A program made the translations under genes and the position numbers. From assembly GCF_046736345.1 (NCBI RefSeq), contig NZ_CP157210.1:1674001-1738000 (forward strand): DNA of 64,000 nt, read 5' to 3'. The stretch is from Hyphococcus formosus. Its GTDB lineage: Bacteria; Pseudomonadota; Alphaproteobacteria; Caulobacterales; Parvularculaceae. The notes below the pieces were generated by a model. The model made no database searches, had not been told where the DNA came from, and worked only from the letters and a program-made list of their open reading frames with translations. This document shows, piece by piece, positions 35,693 to 43,333 of the stretch. Positions within the stretch are counted from its first letter, which is position 1. Each line of letters opens with the position of its first letter.

Positions 35693-35839
35693 ATGTTCAA
35701 AAAAAGCGATAATCAAAGCGATAAAGCCCCGAAACAAGAAAACAAAGACTATGTTTCCAAAACGACAGAGAAGGCTGAAAAATCTGCGACAGCTTCAGAA
35801 GAAACGGCTGCGCCTGCCAATGAAGACAAGAAATCTTAA
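35693..35839 (+). CDS. Small charged protein, 48 residues
   Basis: Frame MFKKSDNQSDKAPKQENKDY onward, very rich in Lys, Glu, Ala and Ser with no hydrophobic stretch, ending NEDKKS. It is probably disordered. A hairpin follows about 8 nt after the stop, supporting a real transcript end. Family not recognised; TGAAAG upstream is a weak ribosome-binding site. Confidence 0.45.
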   Translation: MFKKSDNQSDKAPKQENKDYVSKTTEKAEKSATASEETAAPANEDKKS

Positions 35840-35846
35840 AACGCAT

Positions 35847-35872
35847 TGCGGAGGGGCTTTTCTCCTCTCCGC
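35847..35872 (+). terminator. Hairpin after the 48-residue gene
   Basis: GCGGAGGGG pairs with CCTCTCCGC (one G-U pair) around CTTTTCT. No clear T run follows, so termination is uncertain. Confidence 0.45.
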
Positions 35873-36334
35873 GACCATTTGAAATAGCGCCATGTATCAT
35901 CATATGGATTTTTCCATTGCGCGCGCCAGTAGTCTTTTCGCGAGTCAATTTCCACCATCCCTTTTCTTTAACAGGCGATGCCGCGATACAGCCTTGCCGG
36001 GTCGTAAAGCATCGAAACCCGCGACCGGCATTATTGGACATTCCCGTTCTCTTGGGAGAAAAAGACGAAAGCCACTATCCGATTGCACACGCTGTCGGGG
36101 CCGCAAGACAGTCGGCATGAGGTCGAACTTGATCGAGAAATTTATTCTGTGCACTGAAAAGCGACCATTTAGCTGTAGCTGCATGATGTAGGCGATGTCG
36201 TACTGCCGATTCCCGCGCCTTCTATGCGGATAAGTGCTTAATCTGTGTGTTGTCAAAGGGCAACTCCACAGTTTTACGTTGAAGCCTAAAACCGTCTCGC
36301 GCCATATTCTTCAACATTGAAAGCAGGACATTGA
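35873..36334. other. Gene-free stretch before the repeat protein
   Basis: About 460 bp. Open frames on both strands show no recognisable protein and are rich in Arg. Probably a decayed region plus the leader of the next gene. Confidence 0.35.
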
Positions 36335-37234
36335 ATGGCCAGTAAAATTTTGAAAACTCTCAGGGCCACCATGGTTTGCATGGCACTTCCGTTCACACTG
36401 CAGTTGACGGTTTTCGTCGCCGCCCCAGCGTCAGCACAGGCGCAATCGCGCAGCTTCGATCCGCCTCAAAACGGACACAAAAGGAGCTATGGCGGCGGCT
36501 GGGAATGCGACCAGGGCTTTCAGGAAGAGGCTGGTGCCTGCGTCGCTGTGGTCGTTCCTGAAAATGGTTATGCCACAAACGTTTCTTATGGGCGCGCATG
36601 GGAATGCCATCGCGGCTATCGTCGATCCGAAGGGGCGTGTGCTGAAATCAACGTGCCCGAGAACGGCTACCTTACTTCCTTCGGGGATCAATGGAGCTGC
36701 AATCGAGGACACAGGAAGACAAACGGGACTTGCGTTGAAATCACCGTGCCTGAAAACGGCTTTCTTTCCGAGAAGGACTATGGAGAGGGTTGGGAATGCA
36801 ACCGCGGTTACCGCATCAGCGAGGAAGGCTGCGCTGCTATAGCCGTTCCCGTCAACGCATATCCAACGAATACATCCCATGGTTCTGGCTGGGAGTGCGA
36901 GCATGGTCATCGTGCTGTTGGAGACCGATGCGAGGCTATTTCCGTACCAAAGAACGGATTTCTTGTGGTTTCAAGTTATGGTCGCGGTTGGGAGTGCGAA
37001 AGAGGTTATCGTGTGACCGATGAGTCCTGCGTCAAGGTATATGTGCCCGAGCACGGATTTTTGACGGGAAACCTCTACGGCTCCGGTTGGGGATGCGAAA
37101 GAGGGTTTCGAGCGAACGGAGTAAATTGCGCCGCCGTCATTGTTCCAGAGCGCGCCCATCTCGATTATTCCGGCAATGACTGGGAGTGCGACAAGCTTCA
37201 CCGGCGGCGGGGTGATCAATGTCTGGCGGAATGA
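36335..37234 (+). CDS. Secreted cysteine-rich tandem-repeat protein
   Basis: A 299-residue protein. An N-terminal signal peptide (about 1-37, ending SAQAQ) is followed by eight imperfect repeats of about 30-33 residues. The consensus is VPENGYL...YGxGWECxRGYRxxxxxCxxI, with two Cys per unit. Regular Cys spacing suggests one disulfide per repeat in an extracytoplasmic fold, loosely like EGF or sushi modules in spacing only. Function unknown; adhesion or surface binding is a guess. The stop overlaps the next gene by 4 nt. No membrane anchor is seen. Confidence 0.75.
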   Translation: MASKILKTLRATMVCMALPFTLQLTVFVAAPASAQAQSRSFDPPQNGHKRSYGGGWECDQGFQEEAGACVAVVVPENGYATNVSYGRAWECHRGYRRSEGACAEINVPENGYLTSFGDQWSCNRGHRKTNGTCVEITVPENGFLSEKDYGEGWECNRGYRISEEGCAAIAVPVNAYPTNTSHGSGWECEHGHRAVGDRCEAISVPKNGFLVVSSYGRGWECERGYRVTDESCVKVYVPEHGFLTGNLYGSGWGCERGFRANGVNCAAVIVPERAHLDYSGNDWECDKLHRRRGDQCLAE

Positions 37235-37587
37235 CTGCGCCCCCAACCGAATCCGTTTCAATTCTACGCTGGGAATCAGAAGGCGGCTCCGTGACGTCGC
37301 AGATGCCACCGCTTTACGGGCGTGACCAAATAGACGGATCTGAGAGCGCCGCGCCGCGCCGCCTCTCAAAATTACGCAATGACGAGGGGATTGCCGAAAT
37401 CCGGATCGGGATGAGGGAGTTCGAATGTATTGGAGCCTCGCCGCCCCATGACCATCCCCATGTCTATTTGAATATGGGCTTGTCCGATTCCATGCTGTGC
37501 CCATATTGCGCGACTGCGTTTTACTTCGATACGGCGTTGGCACCGGACGGCGTCATGCCGAGAGAATGCCTCTACAGGAAGTGTTGA
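37231..37587 (+). CDS. CHCC-type zinc-finger protein
   Basis: A 118-residue product starting MTAPPTESV in an ATGA overlap with the repeat-protein gene (an ATG 12 nt earlier is possible). The C-terminal half has FECIGASPPHDHPHVYLNMG then LCPYCATAF, the Cys-His-Cys-Cys zinc site of the zf-CHCC domain seen in the complex I 13-kDa subunit and in small bacterial proteins. The N-terminal 60 residues are unrecognised. Likely a cytoplasmic zinc protein of unknown role. Confidence 0.7.
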   Translation: MTAPPTESVSILRWESEGGSVTSQMPPLYGRDQIDGSESAAPRRLSKLRNDEGIAEIRIGMREFECIGASPPHDHPHVYLNMGLSDSMLCPYCATAFYFDTALAPDGVMPRECLYRKC

Positions 37588-37590
37588 TTT

Positions 37591-37737
37591 TCATTTCTTA
37601 CCGCCCTTCTTTGGTTGCGGATTGGGCTTGTTTTCAAAGGTTGCAGAGACGCTTGAAAGCTTGCTTTCTGTCTTTTTGGGCTTGTTCTGCTTCGGCTTTT
37701 TGGGTTCTCGATTGCCGCGCTTGTGACCTTTGGCCAT
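37591..37737 (-). CDS. Small basic protein, 48 residues
   Basis: Starts MAKGHKRGNREPKKPKQNKP and ends PQPKKGGKK. The opening resembles a small conserved hypothetical family in alphaproteobacteria. The ATG at 37737 has AGGAA upstream; the longer open frame to 37938 has no coding character. Very basic and probably disordered. Its stop is 3 nt from the convergent zinc-finger gene. Confidence 0.6.
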   Translation of the reverse strand: MAKGHKRGNREPKKPKQNKPKKTESKLSSVSATFENKPNPQPKKGGKK

Positions 37738-38057
37738 GTCGGAATATTCCTGTTCAAATAGAATAATTTTGGGAGAACGGCCCGCTGGATGAGGACACCA
37801 GCAGGCAATCCTTCTCCCCCAAGGCTCAAATTCATCAGTAACTATGTAGCGAATTGTCAAAACCTGAGCGCCAATTGCGATTACTTCGAAGACGTGCATT
37901 GGCCTTTTAAGGATGCGCCTTAAATAAGACATTTGCAAGAAAATTTCCGTATTCTAACTAAATACATAGTACTGCTAGAAAAAGCTACTAAATGTCTTTT
38001 TTCGATTGAATAGCGTCGACCGAGTTGCCATATAAATAATTTAAGGAAGTATAGAAA

Positions 38058-38237
38058 ATGGCGGAAGAAATCACTAAAGCCGATATTGTAAGCCGATTGG
38101 AAGGCGAGATGCAGAAATATGGGATCAAGTGCGTCCCCGTCGATTATTTTCACGTCAATGGCTTTCGATATACCGACCTTGAGGATGCCATAGCTCAGGC
38201 GAAACTCATGAACGCTTCAAAAAAGATTTCAGCTTAA
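38058..38237 (+). CDS. Small hypothetical protein, 59 residues
   Basis: Frame MAEEITKADIVSRLEGEMQK onward, with CVPVDYFHVNGFRYTDLEDA in the middle. AAGGAAG lies 8 nt before the ATG. Composition is that of a small folded alpha/beta domain. I do not recognise the family. Confidence 0.6.
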   Translation: MAEEITKADIVSRLEGEMQKYGIKCVPVDYFHVNGFRYTDLEDAIAQAKLMNASKKISA

Positions 38238-38860
38238 ACGACTATCTTACGATATAATTCAGGCACATTATTCGAGATATCCTATGAAGAATAAGGTGGC
38301 CGTGCTCGCAAGGAAAAGATTATCGGACGCAGACGTTTTCGATTTGTAACAACAGATAGTGTTGAGCTCGGATTCAGGCCGTGAAGTACCATCAGCGTGT
38401 CGTAGAATAAGTGATTGTATCAAAGTAACCGAGAACACTTACCTAAAGCTCGCAAAGGCGGAAGAGAAAAGTGATTCGAACGGTACGCTAATTCCTTATT
38501 TCAGAGGTGTACGTTTTAATTCTGTCTAAGCCGACGTTTGATTTGGCAAGTCTCTCATAACCTTTTGGACCTGCCCTTCCCCCTTATGATTAGGGCCAGA
38601 ACAATAAAAGGATCATCACCAAAAAAAAGTCATTAGAAGAGCCGAATAAAGATGACGCACAGCACACGCCCCCGCCATCCCGGTCTATAGCCATCGCGAA
38701 GTGAGAACTCCTAACTAACTCTACGCCGCCTACTGACGTTGTAAGCAAGAGCAGACATTGAGCATTAAATGACAGCAGCTTTTGTTTCTTCGATGAGGCG
38801 TCAAGACCTCCATGCCGCACACCTCTTCTCCCATCGTAGAAGCTTTTCCATGGCCCCCTC
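38238..38860. other. Gene-free stretch in the island
   Basis: About 620 bp with no supported gene. Frames are short and of low-quality composition. It leads into direct repeat copy B. Confidence 0.4.
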
Positions 38861-39036
38861 AAAATGCCAATACACGTCCTTTACCCTGACGAAATGGCAA
38901 AAAGGCACCTCCGGTACAAAAAGCGTTCACCAATAGTATGTAAAGGTTAAATCTGTCTCCGGCCCATTCTCTTCCTCATGTTATGAATCGAGATAAATTC
39001 TTTCCTTCACATTGCTACACCTAATCCAATTCATGT
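38861..39036. repeat. Direct repeat copy B (about 180 bp)
   Basis: Matches 33318-33500 in the same orientation, with near identity over the first about 95 bases and more divergence later. The hairpin seen in copy A is broken here by one base (GGTAC for GGTGC). The copies flank the SLC13, repeat-protein and zinc-finger genes. The stretch 39037-39200 after it shows nothing further. Confidence 0.75.
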
Positions 39037-39200
39037 CAGTGAGCCTGATTAATCTTTAGTGAAGCTCGTCCGCTTAATCCTCTTAGCCGACATAGGGCTC
39101 GGAAATACCAATTGCGGGGAAGGCGTAAAACCGAGCATTTAATTTCAGTCAAACGTGGCTGGTTTGGGCAATAAACTATAATTCTGAGCCGCGTACCCCA

Positions 39201-39659
39201 TCACCCGCCAATTCCGAGCGCTTTCAGGATACGAGACAAAAGACCATTGCGCTTGGAGACTTTTCCGTTGGCCGAGGGCGCCGCTTCCGGCTTTACGCGC
39301 AGACTAGTTTCAAACGAGAAATAGTTCTCGCGTCGTGTTTGATCTCGACGTCGGCCAAGTGCGATCTGTTCTTTATCCCAGTCGCCCGCCCATTCGATAC
39401 GATTGCCTGTAATCAGGTAGTGAGATCGGCAGGGGAAGCCCCAATTACCGACGGATGGCCGCATTGTGATGGCCTTTCCGTCGTATGTGAGACGCCAATC
39501 GGTAGGGTGGAGCGGCAGAACGACCTTTTCACCGCATCCGCAAGCACATAGGTGCGCCGTTGTGGCAAATTCTATGGAGATATAGAGCACACCTGGCTCA
39601 AGCGTCTTGGGCACGAATTCGACGAAACGAGGCGACAGCGCTGTCAGGCCGCCCATCAT
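39201..39659 (-). CDS. DUF6527-family protein of the ubiquitin-like operon
   Basis: A 152-residue protein. A compact region at about 30-90 has HLCACGCGEKVVLPL (His36, Cys38, Cys40, Cys42), PTDWRLTYDG, MRPSVGNW, and FPCRSH (Cys77, His80). The Cys/His set suggests a zinc-binding fold. DUF6527 proteins recur beside ThiF/E1-like and multi-ubiquitin genes. It starts in a 4-nt overlap with the E1 gene and is the last gene of the operon. No JAB metalloprotease motif is visible, so it is not an ordinary deubiquitinase. Function unknown. Confidence 0.78.
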   Translation of the reverse strand: MMGGLTALSPRFVEFVPKTLEPGVLYISIEFATTAHLCACGCGEKVVLPLHPTDWRLTYDGKAITMRPSVGNWGFPCRSHYLITGNRIEWAGDWDKEQIALGRRRDQTRRENYFSFETSLRVKPEAAPSANGKVSKRNGLLSRILKALGIGG

Positions 39660-40843
39660 GCCGCCACCTTGATCAGAGTGCGCGTATCCAGTTGGTAAAT
39701 CCAGACGTCTTCGCCGAGATTAACATAGAACCCTCGGTGGGCTTTCCAAAGTTGGATCGCCATGTTGGCGTTGAAGCTATTAAGATCGGCGATCTGAATG
39801 TTATTTGTATAAAGAGCATCCTCTCCTGGGGCATCAAGAGGTATGTGTGGCCGGACCGCATCACGATTGGCGTCATGGCTCAGCACTGCCCGCAAAGTCC
39901 CGCCAATCGTGTCGCCACTTCTGTGAAGGCCCATTCCGACTTCAACATATGGAATGCTTAGCGCTTCGAGCTTTTCTATGATCGAGCGTTTAAATGGACC
40001 AAGATCCATGGAGACAAAAGCGAAGGTGATGATTTCGAGCAGATTTAGATTTTCAGGAGTGAAATAAACGGGGTGCGGCTGAATGCCTCTTTTTATTTGA
40101 CCCAAGCGCTCTGCATGGAAATCGACCTTGAATGGTGGCGGCTGAAGATCGCCACGCGACGGCGTACCCGGCGACCTCAACACGTTGTGTGGATAGTATT
40201 TATCCCCGTCGAACGGATGAATCTCCATGACCGGCGATCTCGCCACTTGGTCGAAAATAAACGAGCCCGTACCGCCGAGACCAATGATCGCCACTACTTC
40301 CGTGGAAAGTTGGTCGCCGATGTCGGCGATGCCGGCGCGCGCCGACGCTGTGTCTGGGATAATGAAAGGTCCGTCCGGCGCGTCCGTCGCAGGAAGCGCC
40401 CCGACTTTTGACGTCGCCGATGGATCGACAGCGTGAACCTCCCGCATAATGATCGCCTCATACGTGACGACCTTCTCATAGAAATCGCGGTAGTCCCGCG
40501 GACCTGACGCGCCCCTCGGTTTATTCGAAAAGGCTTGATTTATCTCAAGCTCGCCCACCCGCTGCATCGATGGAGACGTCATTCCCAGCGCCTCGAGTCG
40601 GTGCCCGTGCCGATCGCAGGGAAACGCACCGGAAAACCACATGACGTGATCGCCAGCTGGCGGCGTTGCCATCTCGCCATTGGAATGGAACGGACAGACG
40701 AACGCACCGCGGCGAACATTTCCGTCGGCATCAAGATAAGGAATTTCTTCAACAATCAGAAAATTGCTCTCGATACGGAGGGCGTAGCCCTCCGCAACGA
40801 GTCTGTTGAGATCGGGGCTACGACTTATCAGTTGCTGAGACAT
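39656..40843 (-). CDS. ThiF/E1-like adenylyltransferase with DUF6791-like N-terminal domain
   Basis: A 395-residue protein. The C-terminal domain is an E1-type ATP-binding fold: VVAIIGLGGTGSFIF (about 183-197), then FDGDKYYPHNVLR carrying the conserved Asp, Asn and Arg (212-223), and VSMDLGPFKR. No Cys occurs anywhere after residue 76, so the usual catalytic Cys of an E1 is absent. The N-terminal about 170 residues (IPYLDADGNVRRGAFVCPFH, WFSGAFPCDRHGH; Cys50, Cys76) resemble what I recall as DUF6791, which sits in front of ThiF domains. Expected role is ATP activation of the neighbouring Ubl protein. It overlaps that gene by 26 nt. Confidence 0.82.
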   Translation of the reverse strand: MSQQLISRSPDLNRLVAEGYALRIESNFLIVEEIPYLDADGNVRRGAFVCPFHSNGEMATPPAGDHVMWFSGAFPCDRHGHRLEALGMTSPSMQRVGELEINQAFSNKPRGASGPRDYRDFYEKVVTYEAIIMREVHAVDPSATSKVGALPATDAPDGPFIIPDTASARAGIADIGDQLSTEVVAIIGLGGTGSFIFDQVARSPVMEIHPFDGDKYYPHNVLRSPGTPSRGDLQPPPFKVDFHAERLGQIKRGIQPHPVYFTPENLNLLEIITFAFVSMDLGPFKRSIIEKLEALSIPYVEVGMGLHRSGDTIGGTLRAVLSHDANRDAVRPHIPLDAPGEDALYTNNIQIADLNSFNANMAIQLWKAHRGFYVNLGEDVWIYQLDTRTLIKVAA

Positions 40844-41495
40844 TGAACGCCATCCCCTCTACGACGCGAATTTTGCCGCCTTCAAGCAATGCGCCCTCTG
40901 GCCGCCGCTTCGGGCCGCGGGAAAATGAAACGGTGAAACAAATCAATTCGCGACCGAAAAGCTTCGGGAAAGCGAGCTTCGCCAGGTCTTCAAAGGTAAG
41001 CTTGCCCTTATCGACTGTGATCTGTTCGCCGTTCAGAATGATGGTGACCGTCTCGTCTTTCGGGTCAACCGACCGGACGCGTTCAACGCCCTTCTCCCGG
41101 AGAATTACGGCACCGTCATCAGGAATCAGTTGATCGCCATCCGAATCAAGCACAAGGTCTTGGTCGTCAGGGATCTGACCGATTTCCCGAAGGTCCGACG
41201 CGGTGATACGGCCCTTTCCCCACACGACCTCCCGTTCATTCAGGAGCGCTCGGAACAGTCGATCTGAGTCGAACGCCCGCAGCACAGGCCCATGGCCTTC
41301 ATCGAGGCGGAGGGTTTCGTCTAGACCCAGCAACTCGGTGCCGAAATTCTTGTAGATGACAACGGAATAGTCGGAAGCGGATCGGAACCCGCCATATCCG
41401 AGAGCGTCCCGAGCCGTGATGGCCGGGTCGTCAGTAGTGAGCGTTTGGTCGTTCAAGACAAACGCAAATTGGTGTTTACGCGCGGCGGTCGCCAT
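40818..41495 (-). CDS. Multi-ubiquitin-like (beta-grasp) protein
   Basis: A 225-residue protein from the ATG at 41495 (GGAGA upstream); a longer open frame to 41645 runs through the regulatory region and is not credible. Three tandem beta-grasp units start FAFVLNDQTLTTDDPAITAR, RALLNEREVVWGKGRITASD and TIILNGEQITVDKGKLTFED; the pattern xxLNxxxxxxxxxxITxxDL repeats. The C terminus is GMAFNVSATDKS, with no Gly-Gly tail. Classed with bacterial multiubiquitin-domain proteins. First gene of the Ubl operon, divergent from the XRE gene. Confidence 0.82.
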   Translation of the reverse strand: MATAARKHQFAFVLNDQTLTTDDPAITARDALGYGGFRSASDYSVVIYKNFGTELLGLDETLRLDEGHGPVLRAFDSDRLFRALLNEREVVWGKGRITASDLREIGQIPDDQDLVLDSDGDQLIPDDGAVILREKGVERVRSVDPKDETVTIILNGEQITVDKGKLTFEDLAKLAFPKLFGRELICFTVSFSRGPKRRPEGALLEGGKIRVVEGMAFNVSATDKS

Positions 41496-41607
41496 TAGGT
41501 ATCTCCTTTCATGGCCAGCCCTCTCACCGGGTCCGGTGGAGCTTGACGTCAGGCCCGCAGCGTGATTCTGTGTTTCATCAAAAAGACGTTTCACGCAAGA
41601 GGCGTAT

Positions 41608-41629
41608 TCTGTCTCACCCATGAAACAGA
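41608..41629. promoter_or_regulatory. Candidate operator between Ubl operon and XRE gene
   Basis: TCTGTCTCA-CCCA-TGAAACAGA, an inverted repeat with 8 of 9 pairs matched. Further GTTTCA half-sites lie at about 41572 and 41589. It sits between the divergent multi-Ubl and XRE genes, so the XRE protein is the natural candidate binder. Confidence 0.55.
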
Positions 41630-41681
41630 TAGGAGCACCGCCCATGGTTTGTCAAGGGACGCGTCAAGCGACGCGCGCAAA

Positions 41682-42017
41682 ATGAGTCTCACCATTGAAA
41701 ACCTTAAGAATTTGGTCGCCGAACGCCGCGGCACGCTTGGCGTTCGAGCCGCCGCCAAGGAGATCGGGATCAGCCCTTCCACGCTATCGAGGATCGAAAA
41801 CGGTCACGTCCCGGACCTCGTTACTTTCGCCGCTATCTGCCAGTGGCTTGGCAAAGACCCCAATCAGTTCCTCGGGATGCGGCCGGCGTCCTCTTCCGAA
41901 AGCGCTGCCACAGTCCATCTTAGGAAGAAGAAAACGACGTCAATGGATACGGCAACAGCGCTCGGCGGCATGATCATTCGCGCTCAGGAGGCTCTACGGG
42001 ACCTCGAAGAGCTTTGA
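41682..42017 (+). CDS. XRE-family transcriptional regulator
   Basis: A 111-residue protein from the ATG at 41682. The helix-turn-helix is at about 18-62 (RAAAKEIGISPSTLSRIENG, then PDLVTFAAICQWLGKDPNQF). The C-terminal part has a short helix. It overlaps the ImmA/IrrE gene by 4 nt. In many islands XRE repressors are inactivated by a partner ImmA/IrrE protease, and this pair faces away from the Ubl operon. Confidence 0.9.
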   Translation: MSLTIENLKNLVAERRGTLGVRAAAKEIGISPSTLSRIENGHVPDLVTFAAICQWLGKDPNQFLGMRPASSSESAATVHLRKKKTTSMDTATALGGMIIRAQEALRDLEEL

Positions 42018-42577
42018 CGATGCGGCGCGGCTTCAAGACCCAGGCGGAGAAGCTAGCGCTTCAGCGACGGTCTGCGTTTGGCTTGGCCCCGACGGATCGA
42101 TTGGATCCCGTTTCGTTCCTAAGGTCCGAGGGACTTGTCGTGTGGCGACCAAATGACATTCCCGGTCTAGATCCGGACCATCTGCATCAGCTGACAGTAA
42201 TCGGTAAGGATGAATGGGATGGAATGACCATTAAAGAATACGGTTTCACGGCAATAATCATCAATTCGAGCGACGCAAGAACGCGCCAGGCCAATACGCT
42301 GATGCACGAGTGGGCGCATATTGAGCTCCGCCATAAGCCGAGCCGGGCTGACCGCTCAGACGGCGGGATTCTACTTCTCAGCGATTATCCGGCTGAACTG
42401 GAGGAGGAAGCTGACTGGCTTTCAGGCTGCATGCTGGCCCCGCGCGATGGTCTACTCACACATTGCGGCCGTGGATTAAGCGCGACGCAAGTTGCCGCCC
42501 ATTACGGCATCAGTCCCCAACTCGCCAATTGGCGAATCCGGATGACGGGCATCCAGAGACAGCTCGGCCGACGGTAG
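42014..42577 (+). CDS. ImmA/IrrE-family metallo-endopeptidase
   Basis: A 187-residue protein with TLMHEWAHIELRH (HExxH-type zinc site) and the downstream ELEEEADWLSGCMLAP, a conserved family region that supplies the third ligand. Residues 1-90 include the SFLRSEGLVVW opening. It should cleave or inactivate the upstream XRE repressor on a signal. The last 60 residues form a helix-turn-helix-like region (SATQVAAHYGISPQLANWRI). Confidence 0.9.
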   Translation: MTMRRGFKTQAEKLALQRRSAFGLAPTDRLDPVSFLRSEGLVVWRPNDIPGLDPDHLHQLTVIGKDEWDGMTIKEYGFTAIIINSSDARTRQANTLMHEWAHIELRHKPSRADRSDGGILLLSDYPAELEEEADWLSGCMLAPRDGLLTHCGRGLSATQVAAHYGISPQLANWRIRMTGIQRQLGRR

Positions 42578-42666
42578 CGCCAAATTCCAAAATAAATAAT
42601 GCGTTCAAATGAAATTCAGTTTGTGTATTATTGTGACTTTAAATGGATCTATTGGTAAGAGGGGCC

Positions 42667-43333
42667 ATGTCGCAGGCGATACTAAAATGGCTAAGGCTCG
42701 CAACACCTGGCCTTATTCTTCTTATTCTCGGTGGATTACTTGGGTCCGTTACTGGGCTTTGGGGGGGTGTATTGGCCGAACGAGCCGAAAGAAGCGGTGG
42801 CCAGCCTTAGTGTTCTTATCATCGGCGCGATCTACTACGTCACGCCACTGCGCCACTGGTCTAACCAAAAGTTTTTTAATGACATTACCGAAATCCTTCG
42901 CACGCGAATTGTCCAGATAGCCGGTGAGAATGACGACCCTAGCCTTTATTCTTGGAAACGCCTTCGCGGCATTTTTTTCTCGATAATAGATAACGACAAG
43001 AGCTTAGCGATCAAAGCGTCTCAAGCTTATTTCAACGGATATATCTGGACGACGTTAGCAGATCTTCGCGTTCTCGCGGCATTGATGACAATACCAAGCG
43101 TAGCACTAGCCTTGTTGGGGCAAACTGAAGCTTGGTTCGCGGTTGGTGGCTTTGTGAGTCTCGCGCTTCTGACGATACCGGCGTCCTTCGCTGTCACGAA
43201 GACCCACAAGAAAATTGGCGAGCAGCAAATCGAAATAATCGAACACAATCATCTCGACACGCTTCGAGAAAAACTGAGGGGAATTCGTGAGAGATCCGAT
43301 CCAAGCCATCGCAGCAACCAAGACGGCGATTGA
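42667..43333 (+). pseudogene. Multi-pass membrane protein gene with a frameshift in a G7 tract
   Basis: From ATG 42667 (AAGAGG upstream) the frame reads MSQAILKWLRLATPGLILLI and hits a stop about 75 nt after a run of seven G at 42761-42767. The +1 frame after the run continues to 43333. Dropping one G joins them into a 221-residue protein with four membrane segments (about 12-30, 45-62, and two after residue 145, LALLGQTEAWFAVGGFVSLA) and a cytoplasmic loop and tail. A homopolymer shift could be phase variation, a true break, or a sequencing error. It overlaps the DndC-like gene by 47 nt. Family not recognised. Confidence 0.65.

Noticed and set aside
36431..36910. 159-residue minus-strand frame opposite the Cys-repeat gene
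   Set aside because: It is a periodic shadow of the repeats on the other strand.
38284..38349. 21-codon frame starting MKNKVAVLAR
   Set aside because: Too short, with no independent support.
38590..38862. 90-residue minus-strand frame
   Set aside because: Low-complexity and hydrophobic end without start signal; lies in a decayed region before repeat copy B.
41496..41645. N-terminal extension of the multi-Ubl frame
   Set aside because: It would cover the divergent regulatory region and the palindrome; the ATG at 41495 has a good ribosome-binding site and starts the first beta-grasp unit.
42609..42920. 103-residue plus-strand frame
   Set aside because: Overlaps the frameshifted membrane gene in another frame; membrane segments are clear only in the two other frames.
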